43,216 bases of DNA from Bacteroidales bacterium UBA5536 (lineage in GTDB: Bacteria; Bacteroidota; Bacteroidia; Bacteroidales; F082): the NCBI GenBank assembly GCA_002426795.1, contig DINQ01000007.1:1-43216 (forward strand). The letters are read 5' to 3'. Shown here one piece after another: positions 14,293-23,406 of this stretch. Within the stretch, counting starts at the first letter, position 1. Every line of letters begins with the position of its first letter. The position numbers and the translations under genes are program-made. Under the pieces are notes generated by a model. It saw only the letters and a program-made list of their open reading frames with translations. It ran no database searches and was not told the origin of the DNA.

Positions 14293-17200
14293 TTATTTTG
14301 CAAAATATTGCTTTATGAGTGTCAGCAGGGTATTTTTCTTCACGGGCTTCGATACATAGTCATCGCAGCCAGCTTCGAGAGCCCGCCTGCGGTCAACAGC
14401 CTGTGCATAGGCAGTCTGGGCGATTATTATCACCTTGCTGCTCATTTTTCTGATTTCCCTGGTTGCCTCATGACCGTTCATGCGAGGCAGTTGTATATCC
14501 ATCAATATCAGGTCTATGTCCTGATTTTCCTTGAACTTTTCAACTGCTTCCACACCCGTTTTCGCTTTGAATATTTCACGGGCAAAAGGCGCAAGCACAA
14601 TGTCAAAATACAAGCCCGACGAAACATCATCTTCTACCACCAGGATCTTCAGGGGTTTAATTTTGCCGGAGTTAGTTTGACCTGTGTCTGATTCCTCCGC
14701 AGGAAAAGTAGGCTGCTCATCTACCTGCTGAAAAGGAAGCGTAAAATAAAAGGTGGAACCACGGTTCACTTCACTTTCGAGCCAGATACGGCCTCCGAGC
14801 ATCTCTACATAGGAGCGGGTGATGGCAAGCCCCAGACCTGCTCCCTGCCTGGCCATAGCATCGCCGATATCAGCCTGCACAAAACGTTCGAATATCGCTT
14901 CCCGCCGGTCTTCCGGAACGCCTATGCCTGTGTCTTTTACATAAAACTGCAGGTAACTACTTTTCTCGTCATGCAGACAATTGCATCCCATTTCGATTGA
15001 GCCCTCATCGGTGTATTTGATGGCGTTTTTCACCAGATTGGTCAGGATGGCGAACACCTTTTCGCGATCGGTCTGGATAACAGCCTCATGTGGTGGAAGT
15101 TCATTGCGGTAGCTAAGCGTCAAGCCCTTTGCAGCGGCCTCTGGTTTGAAAAAAGTATAGATATATTCGATTTGCTCGTTGACATTGGATGGTTGTTTTT
15201 GCACCTGAATCAAGCCGGCTTCTATCTTTGAAATATCGATGATGTCGTTGATGATCCGGAGCATCCGCTCACCACTTTTTTGAATGATTCCGATAAACTT
15301 CTGTTGTTGTTCGCCAGTCAGGTTAGGTTCTCTGAGCAAATCGGCAAATCCCAGAATACCATTCATGGGTGTCCGGATTTCGTGGCTCATATTGGCCAGA
15401 AATGCCGATTTGAGCCGGTCGCTTTCCTCGGCTCTTTCCTTGGCGGCAATCAGGTCCTGCTCGGCTTTCTTGCGCTGTGTCAGGTCGACATTGGTGCCCG
15501 TTACCCTGATGGGTTTCCCCTCGCTGTTATAAGTAATATATCCCTTGGTAAGGATAGGCACATAATGTCCATCCTTGTGTTTCAGTCTGAATTCAAACTC
15601 ATAACTCTCTTTACCCAATTTCAAAGCTCCCCGAAACACTTCATCCACAGCAGTCTGGTCACCCGGATACAATAGTCGTTCCCACAAATCGGGATCATCT
15701 TTCAGTTCGTTTGGTTGGTATCCCAATTGTGCCCACCACTGCGGTGAATAAAACAGCTGATTGTTCACCAGATCCCAGTCCCAGGGCGCGTCATTGGACG
15801 CCTTGATCACCAGTTTAAGTCGTTCCTCGGATGCTTCTGCATTTTTCCTGGCTTCAATGAGTTCCGTTTGGGTTTTCTTTAGCTCCGAGATGTCCTGCGA
15901 TATCACCTGAACACCCATCACCTGATGGTTTTCATCTTCAATACGTGCATATGTACTCAGAAAGCATTTCTTTCCGGTAGGCAGCTCAATACAATCTTCA
16001 TATTCCCGTGCTTCCTGGCTTTCGCAGGCCAATCGAATGCGCTCAAGATAAATGGCAGTTTCATCTCCACTGAAAATATCTGATAATCTCTTTCCAGCAA
16101 AATCATGAGGACTTCCGCCCATATGAGCAGCAGCCAATTTATTAAACGAAATAATGGTTCCATCGGTTGTATAATACCCGATTCCCAGACCAGCATTTTC
16201 GTGCAAGAGCCGGTATCGGTTTTCACTCTTGCGCAGGCTGGCTTCTGCTTTTTTCTGTTCGGTTATATCAGTATGTGTGCCTACAATGCGTACGGCCTTA
16301 CCGCTGGGATCAAACACAGCCTCTGCCCTTGCCAGCACATCAATCCAATGTCCGTTTTTGTGCTTCATTTTAAACTCCACCACAAAACGGTCGATTTCCT
16401 TGTTGATCAGTTGACGCTGTAGGTCCCACGAATGGCGCACGTCGGCATCCTCGGTCAGTTTTTCCCAAATGGAGAAGTCGTTGGGTAGTTCATCCTCTTC
16501 GTAACCCAGCATCCGCTTCCATCCAGGCGAATAATAGATTTCGTTGGTCAGCAGGTTCCAATCGAACAGCCCGTCATTCGAAGCTTTCATTGCCAACCTG
16601 AAGCGTTGCTCGCTGGCCTCAGCCCTCGCCAGCGCATCAACCAGCTCGTTGTTCGATTGGTTTAGCTCTTCGTTGATCTGAATAAATTCTTCGTTTTGGG
16701 CTTCAATCTCAGCGGTTTTTTGCTGGAGCAAAACTTCTGAATGCCAACGTTCGGTGACATCATGTATGATGGAATAAAGGATGATCTGGCCCTGGAAATC
16801 GATCGGTGCAGAGTGCACCTCAACCATTCGTTCTTGGCCATTGCTGAGCCGGTGAGGAAACATAAAAACATCCATTTCGCCCATCAAGGCCATTCGCATA
16901 AAATCCCGCACCTGGTTGTTTTCGAGCATGTTGATGTCGCTAATGTTGATCTGCGACAATTTCTCTTTGCTATAACCATAAAACTCCGCTGCAGCCTGAT
17001 TACCATCGATGATATTGCCAGTTTCAGGATCAATCAACAACATGATGGCTCCGTGCCGTTCAAACATTTTTTTGAATCGCTCCTCGCTTTGCTTTAAGGC
17101 TATCTCCTGGTTTTTCTGAATGCTAATATCGATAAAACTGGTCAGGATTTCTTTCATCCTGCCAGCCTCATCCAACAGTTGAAAGGCATTCACTGACACC

Positions 17201-17661
17201 CATACCACGTCGTCTTTTCCGTCACGACAAATACCCAATACCTGGTTTCTGATGCTTTTGGCACCGGCGCAAATGCGCTGCACCGGATATTGATCTACCG
17301 AAACAAACTCTCCCGCTTCGTCTATAAAATGCCAGACAGGGTCGTCTGCCTGCCTGCCTTTCATTTGCTGTAACGGTAAGCCAAGTAGTTCAGTGGCAAT
17401 AGAGTTTGCAGTGATGATAGATGTGTCGGGAGCATGCACCACAATACCTGCTTGCAGGTGCTCGAGCAAATAGTGGTAGCGTTTATAAGTGTCAGAGAGC
17501 GAAATTGAAGCTTCGGTTGGAGGTTTTTTTTCGTCGGACAGCTTTTTCTTTAATGCGTTATAAGCTTGCTGCAAGTCGCTTAACTCAGCTTCCAGCTGCT
17601 TTTCGGTACTTGATTTTTTAGCCATCATTTTCCCTTCCTTGGTAATAAATAAAGCCCCCAT
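14293..17661 (-). CDS. Cytoplasmic multi-PAS hybrid sensor histidine kinase
   Basis: The 1122-residue protein has an N-terminal coiled coil (about 17-46), five PAS domains (about 60-180, 190-305, 350-468, 478-595, 608-730; the third to fifth with PAC-type MKHKNGH/RLKHKDGH motifs), HisKA with phospho-acceptor H760 in FLANMSHEIRTPMNG, HATPase_c (N-box N875/N879, D910TGIG, GAGLGLAI) and a receiver domain with D1055 and K1105. There is no transmembrane segment, so it senses a cytoplasmic or redox/ligand signal through the PAS domains. No separate response regulator is adjacent, so output may be by phosphorelay elsewhere. The second Met pair (from 17628) has an AAGGAAGGG stretch just upstream and may be the true start. 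Confidence 0.92.
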   Translation of the reverse strand: MGALFITKEGKMMAKKSSTEKQLEAELSDLQQAYNALKKKLSDEKKPPTEASISLSDTYKRYHYLLEHLQAGIVVHAPDTSIITANSIATELLGLPLQQMKGRQADDPVWHFIDEAGEFVSVDQYPVQRICAGAKSIRNQVLGICRDGKDDVVWVSVNAFQLLDEAGRMKEILTSFIDISIQKNQEIALKQSEERFKKMFERHGAIMLLIDPETGNIIDGNQAAAEFYGYSKEKLSQINISDINMLENNQVRDFMRMALMGEMDVFMFPHRLSNGQERMVEVHSAPIDFQGQIILYSIIHDVTERWHSEVLLQQKTAEIEAQNEEFIQINEELNQSNNELVDALARAEASEQRFRLAMKASNDGLFDWNLLTNEIYYSPGWKRMLGYEEDELPNDFSIWEKLTEDADVRHSWDLQRQLINKEIDRFVVEFKMKHKNGHWIDVLARAEAVFDPSGKAVRIVGTHTDITEQKKAEASLRKSENRYRLLHENAGLGIGYYTTDGTIISFNKLAAAHMGGSPHDFAGKRLSDIFSGDETAIYLERIRLACESQEAREYEDCIELPTGKKCFLSTYARIEDENHQVMGVQVISQDISELKKTQTELIEARKNAEASEERLKLVIKASNDAPWDWDLVNNQLFYSPQWWAQLGYQPNELKDDPDLWERLLYPGDQTAVDEVFRGALKLGKESYEFEFRLKHKDGHYVPILTKGYITYNSEGKPIRVTGTNVDLTQRKKAEQDLIAAKERAEESDRLKSAFLANMSHEIRTPMNGILGFADLLREPNLTGEQQQKFIGIIQKSGERMLRIINDIIDISKIEAGLIQVQKQPSNVNEQIEYIYTFFKPEAAAKGLTLSYRNELPPHEAVIQTDREKVFAILTNLVKNAIKYTDEGSIEMGCNCLHDEKSSYLQFYVKDTGIGVPEDRREAIFERFVQADIGDAMARQGAGLGLAITRSYVEMLGGRIWLESEVNRGSTFYFTLPFQQVDEQPTFPAEESDTGQTNSGKIKPLKILVVEDDVSSGLYFDIVLAPFAREIFKAKTGVEAVEKFKENQDIDLILMDIQLPRMNGHEATREIRKMSSKVIIIAQTAYAQAVDRRRALEAGCDDYVSKPVKKNTLLTLIKQYFAK

Positions 17662-17734
17662 TTGCTGGTTTTACAACTGTATGGCGCTTTTTTGGTTGTG
17701 TTTTGGAGCTATTCGAATCCATTTTCGCTTCCCC

Positions 17735-17742
17735 CAAATATA
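17735..17742 (-). promoter_or_regulatory. Candidate -7 box for the hybrid kinase gene
   Basis: The minus strand reads TATATTTG, an exact TAnnTTTG match 73 bp upstream of the ATG at 17661. ATTG about 21 nt further upstream (17764-17767) is a partial -33 element. Confidence 0.45.
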
Positions 17743-17890
17743 CATCTTTCAATCAATTTTGTCCAATTTGATTTTAAAATGTACTTTCTTCCAGAAATAA
17801 AGTAAGATGGTGGTGCTTCTTATAATTATTGCCAAAAAAGTTGCAATAAAAAACCTCGTATCTATCTGAATATGACTACATGCCTGAGTT

Positions 17891-19306
17891 TTAGCGGCTG
17901 AACTGTCTGAAAAATTTCCAGATTTCCCATTCTGCCATGATGTCTTTGTTGGTGTAAGGATCGTATACAGCTCCCGGCCATGAATGTCCGCCCCCATCAA
18001 TCTTGTACAATACCACAGGCTTGTGGTAATAAGGGCTGTTAAAAGTGTAAACAATAACTGAGGAGCCGTCTTCGGGATGTGTGTTTGGCATTTCACTGAC
18101 GACCGGGTCGGTATCACAAAAGTTTTTCCCGACGAAATAGGCAATGGTTGATGTGACCTCAGGCAAATAGGGCACTGTACTGTCGCTGGTGCCATGGATA
18201 TGCAGCAGGGGCAATGGCGATTGCGGTGGATGGTTGATCATGTCGTAGGCTGTTGGGAATCCTGCCACAGGCGCAATGGCAGCCAGCTTCTCGCCCATGC
18301 TGAAGGCCAATGCATAAGTCATGAACCCACCGCTCGACATCCCGCAGGCATACACCCGCCCTGGGTTGATGGGATAGCTGTCAGTGAGTTGTTGCAACAT
18401 GGCCTCAGCAAAGCCAACATCGTCAACAGGGTTGTAAGCCGAAACGTTCCAGCTGGGGATGTCGGGCTGGTCCCAGATGGTGGCCTGCGGAAAGACCACC
18501 ATGAAATGTTCCTGCTCGGCCAGCGCTTTGAAGGGTGAATCCTGCATCGACTTCCATGCATAACCGCCCGCGCCGTGGAAAAACATCAGCAATGGCATCG
18601 AACTGCTCTGGTATGAAGGCAGATACAGCACATAAGTCCGCTCGTCGCCGTCGTAGGTCATGCGTTTCTGCAGCAGCAGCGCGCCCTCTTTGGCAAGTGT
18701 AGCAAAGGGCAGGACTGCCGCTGTGCGGTTGTTCTGGTCGTCGACCGCTTCAACCCTGACCACATAGTGGATGTCGGGCGACAGTTCTGTCAGCTTCAGC
18801 TCGCTGGCAGGATAGGCTTCGAGCAAGAGCTTTCCGTTGAGGTAGATGTCGTAATGCAGGGGGCGGTTCTCGGGTTCTGTAACCAGCCAGTGCATTGACA
18901 GGCTGCTGCTTGTAACGCTATCGGCAAAAATGTTAAAGGGATTGGGCGGATAATTGGTGAAGGTACTAAACTGCAGACTGGCTTGCGCCAGCGTCTGGCC
19001 TGCCTGCTGTGCTACCACCTGGCAGTCGTATGCGGTGCTGCCATGCAGGCCGGTCATTTCAAAAACAGTGTCGGTGAGCTCATGCGCAAGCTCGCTGCCA
19101 TCGAGGTAGAGGATGTAAGTGCAGTAGCCATTCACGGCTTTGCTGAGGTTGGTCCACGCGATGACAGCACGTGCATCGGAGCGGTCTTTAAGTTTGAGTT
19201 CAAAAGCTGGTGCTGACCTCTCCTGCTTGCTGCACGACTCCAGAAAGCCGGCGAGGCCAACTGCCAAAAGTGACACAACAAATAGCTTTAGTGTATTTCG
19301 ATCCAT
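17891..19306 (-). CDS. Lipoprotein with two FN3-like domains and a PHB-depolymerase-type esterase domain
   Basis: The 471-residue protein has a lipoprotein signal with lipobox Cys at 25 (FLESC), two fibronectin III-like domains (about 33-117 and 120-205), then an alpha/beta hydrolase of the LpqC/poly(3-hydroxybutyrate) depolymerase/feruloyl esterase family (about 215-470). Visible catalytic parts are HGAGG (244-248, oxyanion hole), GMSSGG with nucleophile S324, HGTSD with D375, and GGGHSWPG with H441. It would hydrolyse ester bonds in a polymer or plant-wall component outside the inner membrane. The substrate cannot be called from sequence: the domain covers PHB depolymerases, feruloyl and acetylxylan esterases. 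It is on the same strand as the kinase but 229 bp away. Confidence 0.85.
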   Translation of the reverse strand: MDRNTLKLFVVSLLAVGLAGFLESCSKQERSAPAFELKLKDRSDARAVIAWTNLSKAVNGYCTYILYLDGSELAHELTDTVFEMTGLHGSTAYDCQVVAQQAGQTLAQASLQFSTFTNYPPNPFNIFADSVTSSSLSMHWLVTEPENRPLHYDIYLNGKLLLEAYPASELKLTELSPDIHYVVRVEAVDDQNNRTAAVLPFATLAKEGALLLQKRMTYDGDERTYVLYLPSYQSSSMPLLMFFHGAGGYAWKSMQDSPFKALAEQEHFMVVFPQATIWDQPDIPSWNVSAYNPVDDVGFAEAMLQQLTDSYPINPGRVYACGMSSGGFMTYALAFSMGEKLAAIAPVAGFPTAYDMINHPPQSPLPLLHIHGTSDSTVPYLPEVTSTIAYFVGKNFCDTDPVVSEMPNTHPEDGSSVIVYTFNSPYYHKPVVLYKIDGGGHSWPGAVYDPYTNKDIMAEWEIWKFFRQFSR

Positions 19307-19471
19307 TTCTTCTCAATAAAAACAGGCATGGTTTCATGTCCGTGATCTACAAGCCATCAACTGTACAAAATCCTCCGTTTTTTTTTGGTATAACTTAAAC
19401 GCAACTGGTCCATGCTATCGGGATCGCATGATTCTTCCATATATCTTTCTTTCTAGCACACACAAGCATCC

Positions 19472-21121
19472 CTAAGTATACAGATACCTCTTGATGTTCT
19501 TTTTGGGTGTTTTTACGAATTCCACATCCACGATTTCGACGCTGCTAATCTGCTCGTAGGCGGGAAGCGATTTGTTGAGTTCGGCGAGCATGGCCTTCAT
19601 CTTGAGTTCCACATCGGGGAAGTCGAGGCGGTCGCATTCCATGGCTTCTCGGTCGGGATAGATCATGGCTATCAGCCTGTTGTCGTGCTGCTTCACCACG
19701 CACTCGGCCACACAGGGATAGTTACAGATCTTTGCTTCGAGCTCTTCGGGGTAGATGTTCTGACCCGAGGGGCCCAGCAACATGTTCTTGCTACGACCTT
19801 TGATGTAAACAAAGCCATCAGCGTCCAGGTAGCCCAGGTCGCCAGTCCTGAGCCAGCCGTCATTGGTGAAGGCCTTTTTGGTGTCGGCTTCATTCTTGTA
19901 ATAGCCGAGCATCAGGTTATCGCCTTTCACCTGGATCTCTCCTATCTCGCTGTCGGACTGGTCTTTGTAGATCCTCACCTGCATCCTGTCGACCACCACG
20001 CCGGCCGACCTGAAACGGGCCTGTGCGGCTGGGGCATAACTGATGAGCGGGCCACATTCGGTCATGCCATAGCCCACGGTATATCTGAACCCGATCTTCC
20101 TGAAGAAGAGCTCCACCTCCTCGCTCAGGGGTGCGCCGCCGATCACGATCTCGCTGAAGCGCTCGCCAAAGGTCTCGGTGAGGGCTTTTTTGACTTTCTT
20201 CTCGATCACTCCCGAGAGTATGGGCGTCTTGAGCAGCATCTTCATCACAGGTTTCTCCAGCCTTGGCATGATGCGTTTACGGTATATCTTCTCGATGACG
20301 AGCGGCACCGACAGTATCAGGTGCGGTCTCACCTCACCAAAGGCCTTGGTGACGATGGCCGGCGATGGTATCTTGCTCAGGAAATGGATGTGACAGCCCA
20401 GCGTGAACGGGAACAGAAACTCAAACAACAAACCAAACACATGCGAGAGGGGCAGGAAGGAAACGATCTGGTCGCCGGCCCTTAAAGGCATATGTTCGCG
20501 GGCATACACGATGTTGGACCACATGCTGCGTTGCGGCAGCATCACGCCTTTGGTAAAACCAGAGGTGCCGCTGGTGTAGGAGATCACGCAGACATCCTCG
20601 GCTGCTCCTTTTTCAAACTCTATGCTGTCGGCTGTCACAGGCTTCTCTGCTGTTTTTTCGCGGGCTTTCATCAGCTTTGCTTCCTGTGTTCCTTTGCTGT
20701 CGTGCAGCAGCGCATAGGTTTTTAGCTGAATGATGCCTTCCAGGTGCGGCATGTGCCCGGGATCGATGCGTTTGAACAGCGCATCTGAACAAAAGAGCAG
20801 GCGCGCATCGGAATGGTTGACAATATGGTGTATGTTTTCGGTGGAGAAATCGGGAAGGATGGGCACCACCACAGCACCATAGGTGACAATGCCGATAAAG
20901 GCGATGGCCCAACCGGCAGAGTTGGTGCCAAGCAGCGCAATTTTATCGTCTTTGCTCACCTTGTTCTCGGCAAAGAGCTGGTGCAGGAGCGTCACTTCTT
21001 CGGCTACCTGCTGATAGGTAAAGGTATCTCCTTCATAGTTGGAAAAAGCAGGAAGCTCCCAATGGTCGCGAAAGGCCTCTGCAAACAGCGTGCTGAGTTC
21101 GCTTTTTGTTTTCTTTGTCAT
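19472..21121 (-). CDS. Long-chain acyl-CoA synthetase / AMP-forming ligase
   Basis: The 549-residue ANL-superfamily enzyme has the A3 P-loop YTSGTSGFTKGVM (about 182-194), VGYGMTE (A5), GWLRTGDLG (A7), the R-containing KGRSKNM (A8) and the catalytic lysine motif KTPKKNIKRYLY at the C-terminus (A10). It activates a fatty acid as acyl-AMP and transfers it to CoA, feeding lipid synthesis or degradation. The motif set fits long-chain acyl-CoA synthetases better than acetyl-CoA synthetase. There is no signal peptide. Both neighbours are on the same strand, but long gaps suggest its own transcript. The desaturase at 24350 is the nearest functionally related gene. Confidence 0.85.
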   Translation of the reverse strand: MTKKTKSELSTLFAEAFRDHWELPAFSNYEGDTFTYQQVAEEVTLLHQLFAENKVSKDDKIALLGTNSAGWAIAFIGIVTYGAVVVPILPDFSTENIHHIVNHSDARLLFCSDALFKRIDPGHMPHLEGIIQLKTYALLHDSKGTQEAKLMKAREKTAEKPVTADSIEFEKGAAEDVCVISYTSGTSGFTKGVMLPQRSMWSNIVYAREHMPLRAGDQIVSFLPLSHVFGLLFEFLFPFTLGCHIHFLSKIPSPAIVTKAFGEVRPHLILSVPLVIEKIYRKRIMPRLEKPVMKMLLKTPILSGVIEKKVKKALTETFGERFSEIVIGGAPLSEEVELFFRKIGFRYTVGYGMTECGPLISYAPAAQARFRSAGVVVDRMQVRIYKDQSDSEIGEIQVKGDNLMLGYYKNEADTKKAFTNDGWLRTGDLGYLDADGFVYIKGRSKNMLLGPSGQNIYPEELEAKICNYPCVAECVVKQHDNRLIAMIYPDREAMECDRLDFPDVELKMKAMLAELNKSLPAYEQISSVEIVDVEFVKTPKKNIKRYLYT

Positions 21122-21192
21122 TTGGTTTTGTATTTCATCTGAAGTCCGGCGTAAATTTTCAATGAACCCTGCAAGGTAGGAATATTTTAGGA

Positions 21193-21239
21193 AGTTGGAG
21201 CCGAAAGTTTTCGGTAGAAGTTAGAGGTTAGAAGTTCTG
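21193..21239 (+). repeat. Degenerate heptamer array (AGTTGGA/AGTTAGA type)
   Basis: Copies AGTTGGA (21193), AGTTAGA (21219), GGTTAGA (21226) and AGTTCTG (21233) flank a small perfect hairpin, CCGAAA-GT-TTTCGG (21201-21214). It lies just upstream of the acyl-CoA synthetase start, in the 341-bp gap that otherwise holds no gene. Confidence 0.6.
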
Positions 21240-21354
21240 TTTTTTTAAGACACGAGATAATACGACTCTGGCTCGACGGTTGAGTTATGGGGACTTGGTT
21301 ACTTTTCTTTACGCGAGGGAATTATGGATCAAAATATCAGAAGATTAGAGGACA

Positions 21355-21396
21355 ACTGCTTACTGCCTACTGCTTACTGCCTACTGCCTACTGCTT
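21355..21396. repeat. Heptamer array, six units of ACTGCYT
   Basis: Six uninterrupted 7-bp units alternate ACTGCTT and ACTGCCT. This is a clean tandem repeat of different sequence but the same 7-bp period as the neighbouring arrays, placed just beyond the 3' end of dinB. Confidence 0.85.
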
Positions 21397-21462
21397 CCTA
21401 CCAACCTCTCTTACATCTTTACTTTGGTCATCTGCCGAATGCTTTCGGCACAGTCTCCAGTA

Positions 21463-22617
21463 TCAGACTTCCCCCTTCCACCCTCCTGCCCGGCCCACGG
21501 CGTGCTTGCCAAAGCGACGGCGTATGTTGTCCATGGTTTGGTACAGACTGGCCATCTCGGGTGTGTCTTCAAACATATTGAGTTGCTGCGCTCCGCCCAC
21601 CAGATGGCTGAAACGTACTCCCACCAGGCGAATCAGCATGCGGCGGTTGTAAAGACTCTCGAACAGTCCCAGAACCGTGTCGAGCAGTATATGGTCGAAA
21701 GCGGTATAGGGAATGTGCTTCTGCTGGCTGTGCGTGTCGAAGTTGGCATAGCGGATCTTCACCGTGACGCAGCCCGTGAGTTTCTGTTTGTCGCGCATCT
21801 CAAAAGCCAGTTTCTCCACCATGGCCGACAAGGTTTGTCTGAGCACGATCATATCGGTAGTATCCTGTTCGTAGGTGTGTTCGCTGCTGATCGACTTCTG
21901 TTCGCTGTAGGGCTTCACCGGCGTTGGGTCGATGCCGTTGGCCTTGCGCCAGATCACAACGCCGTTTTTCCCCAGCACCTGCTCCACCATATCAGGTGGC
22001 ATCAGGCGCAGCGTGCCGATACGGGCCACGCCCATCGAGCGCAACAGACGGTAGCCCGCATCGCCCACCATGGGTATCTTGCGGATCGACAAAGGATCGA
22101 GGAAAGGATGTATCTGCGTGGAAACCACCTGCAGCTCGCCATTGGGCTTGGCCTGTCCGGTGGCGATCTTCGACACGGTTTTGTTGGCCGACAGCCCAAA
22201 CGAGATGGGCAGGCCGGTCTCTTTGATGATGCGTTGGCGCAGCTCGTGCGTCCATTTGTAACAGCCAAAAAAGCGATCAAGGCCGGTGATGTCGAGGTAA
22301 TGCTCGTCGACAGAAGCCTTTTCGTACAGCGGTGCCTGATCGGCAATCACATCAGTCACCAGGCGCGAATAGCGGCTGTAGAGTTCCATGTCGCCACGGA
22401 TGTAAACGGCCTGCCCGCACAGCTGCTTCGCCATCCGCATGGGCATGGCTGAGTGCACCCCGAAGCGGCGAGCCTCGTAGCTGCAGCTGGCCACCACCCC
22501 ACGGTCGGAAGTGCCACCGATGATGACAGGCTTGCCCGTCAGCGCCGGGTTGATCAGCCGCTCTACCGACACAAAAAAAGTGTCGAGATCCATATGTACG
22601 ATTGTTCGTTCTGGCAT
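21463..22617 (-). CDS. dinB: DNA polymerase IV (Y family)
   Basis: The 384-residue protein begins with the UmuC/DinB motif TIVHMDLDTFFVSVE (catalytic D10) and has the second acidic motif SVDEHYLDITG (D104, E105). The palm/thumb ...PISFGLSANKTVSKIATGQAKPNG and the little-finger domain follow. A beta-clamp binding peptide, QLNMF, lies at 345-349, 35 residues before the end. It performs error-prone translesion synthesis. A LexA/CI-type S24 repressor lies 0.85 kb away in divergent orientation, suggesting SOS-like control. An 8-bp inverted repeat at 22757-22779 is a candidate operator. The open frame on the other strand is only a shadow of this gene. Confidence 0.93.
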   Translation of the reverse strand: MPERTIVHMDLDTFFVSVERLINPALTGKPVIIGGTSDRGVVASCSYEARRFGVHSAMPMRMAKQLCGQAVYIRGDMELYSRYSRLVTDVIADQAPLYEKASVDEHYLDITGLDRFFGCYKWTHELRQRIIKETGLPISFGLSANKTVSKIATGQAKPNGELQVVSTQIHPFLDPLSIRKIPMVGDAGYRLLRSMGVARIGTLRLMPPDMVEQVLGKNGVVIWRKANGIDPTPVKPYSEQKSISSEHTYEQDTTDMIVLRQTLSAMVEKLAFEMRDKQKLTGCVTVKIRYANFDTHSQQKHIPYTAFDHILLDTVLGLFESLYNRRMLIRLVGVRFSHLVGGAQQLNMFEDTPEMASLYQTMDNIRRRFGKHAVGRAGGWKGEV

Positions 22618-22633
22618 TTTTTTTAAAGTTAGG

Positions 22634-22677
22634 AGTCTGAAGTCCGAAGTCTGAAGACCGAAGTCCGAAGTCCGAAG
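22634..22677 (+). repeat. Heptamer array (AGTCYGA type)
   Basis: Six units: AGTCTGA, AGTCCGA, AGTCTGA, AGACCGA, AGTCCGA, AGTCCGA. It lies directly upstream of dinB in the 435-bp gap to the next gene, and its reverse-complement partner is at 22823-22871. Confidence 0.85.
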
Positions 22678-22756
22678 ATGCGCGATGCAATGCGGAAAGT
22701 CCGAAGAAGCGCAAGGCGTCGCTAAATTTGAATTCTGAAGTAATGCGTGTGTCGCA

Positions 22757-22779
22757 AATATCAGGTACGGACTGATATT
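22757..22779. promoter_or_regulatory. Inverted repeat, candidate SOS-type operator of dinB
   Basis: AATATCAG - 7 nt - CTGATATT is a perfect 8-bp inverted repeat about 140 bp upstream of the dinB ATG. Its left arm overlaps a near -7 box on the dinB strand (GATATTTG). The binding protein could be the nearby S24 repressor; this is inference. Confidence 0.45.
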
Positions 22780-22822
22780 ACTCCCCCAACTTCAGTCTCC
22801 TGTGACAAAGCTCTCAGCACGA

Positions 22823-22871
22823 ACTTCCATCTCCGGACTTCCGTCTCCGGACTCCGGTCTTCGGACTTCCA
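22823..22871 (-). repeat. Heptamer array (reverse orientation: TCTCCGG/ACTTCCG type)
   Basis: Seven 7-bp units: ACTTCCA, TCTCCGG, ACTTCCG, TCTCCGG, ACTCCGG, TCTTCGG, ACTTCCA. Read on the minus strand it is the same GAAGTCC-type repeat as 22634-22677, so the two form a long imperfect inverted repeat around the dinB operator region. Confidence 0.8.
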
Positions 22872-22890
22872 ACTTTTTTCGCTTAATTAC

Positions 22891-22920
22891 TTGACATTTT
22901 TATAATATGTTATATCTTTG
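22891..22920 (+). promoter_or_regulatory. Promoter for the four-helix/S24 repressor genes
   Basis: TTG (22891-22893), 19-nt spacer, TATCTTTG (22913-22920): a textbook Bacteroidota -33/-7 pair. Expected start is about 22927, just before two direct repeats. Confidence 0.65.
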
Positions 22921-22928
22921 ACGTGTTA

Positions 22929-22965
22929 TTAATCATTTTAACGCCGACAATTTAATCATTTTGAC
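22929..22965 (+). promoter_or_regulatory. Two direct repeats at the transcription start, candidate repressor sites
   Basis: TTAATCATTTTAAC (22929-22942) and TTAATCATTTTGAC (22952-22965) differ at one position and are spaced 23 bp apart. Lying right at the predicted start site, they are well placed for repression by the S24 protein encoded downstream. Confidence 0.5.
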
Positions 22966-22990
22966 AATTGAAAAGCAAGTTTTTGTGTAA

Positions 22991-23025
22991 AGTTAGAAGT
23001 TGGAGGTTGGAAGTTAGAAGTTCGA
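22991..23025 (+). repeat. Heptamer array (AGTTAGA type), five units
   Basis: AGTTAGA, AGTTGGA, GGTTGGA, AGTTAGA, AGTTCGA, ending 27 bp before the four-helix gene. The reverse-orientation array at 23404-23470 lies on the other side of that gene. Confidence 0.85.
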
Positions 23026-23052
23026 TGATCATTAGAAATCAATATACCTGAT

Positions 23053-23406
23053 ATGAAATTTAAGTTTGAGAAGCTACAAGTATGGCAGATGGCGATGGAA
23101 TACGGAGAGACCATCAACACAATGGCATTGGCTTTCCCAAAGCATGAAGAACATAATCTCTCCTCACAAATCAGAAGAGCCTGCGATTCGATAGCCTTAA
23201 ATATCTCCGAGGGTTCGATCGGTCAATCAGAACAAGAATACAAGCGCTTTTTGGGTTATGCAATCCGCTCACTGGCCGAAGTAGTCAGCTGCCTGCATAA
23301 GGCACGAAGGCGTCATTATATCACTGAAAACATATTCACTGAGCAATACGATTTTGCCTTTAGCCTGATGAATATGTTAGTCAGTTTCCGCAGCAAAGTA
23401 AAATAA
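23053..23406 (+). CDS. Four-helix bundle protein (23S rRNA IVS type)
   Basis: The 117-residue all-helical protein has the family pattern FEKLQVWQMAMEYGETI...FPKHEEHNLSSQIRRACDSIALNISEG (conserved LxVWQxA, SSQIRRA, SIxxNIAEG-like), then YKRFLGYAIRSLAEV. These are the bundle proteins often found within or near 23S rRNA intervening sequences and widely scattered in Bacteroidota genomes. Their function is not established. No rRNA lies nearby. The gene is flanked by heptamer arrays in opposite orientations, and its stop codon is the first three bases of the downstream array. Confidence 0.88.
   Translation: MKFKFEKLQVWQMAMEYGETINTMALAFPKHEEHNLSSQIRRACDSIALNISEGSIGQSEQEYKRFLGYAIRSLAEVVSCLHKARRRHYITENIFTEQYDFAFSLMNMLVSFRSKVK

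Noticed and set aside
19685..20485. 266-codon open frame opposite the acyl-CoA synthetase
   Set aside because: It is fully antisense to a gene with intact A3 to A10 motifs, and the product is low-complexity and His/Gly-rich.
21424..22452. 342-codon open frame on the plus strand opposite dinB
   Set aside because: It lies entirely antisense to a dinB gene with all catalytic motifs; its product is His/Arg/Ala-rich with no recognisable domain. It is a G/C-driven shadow.
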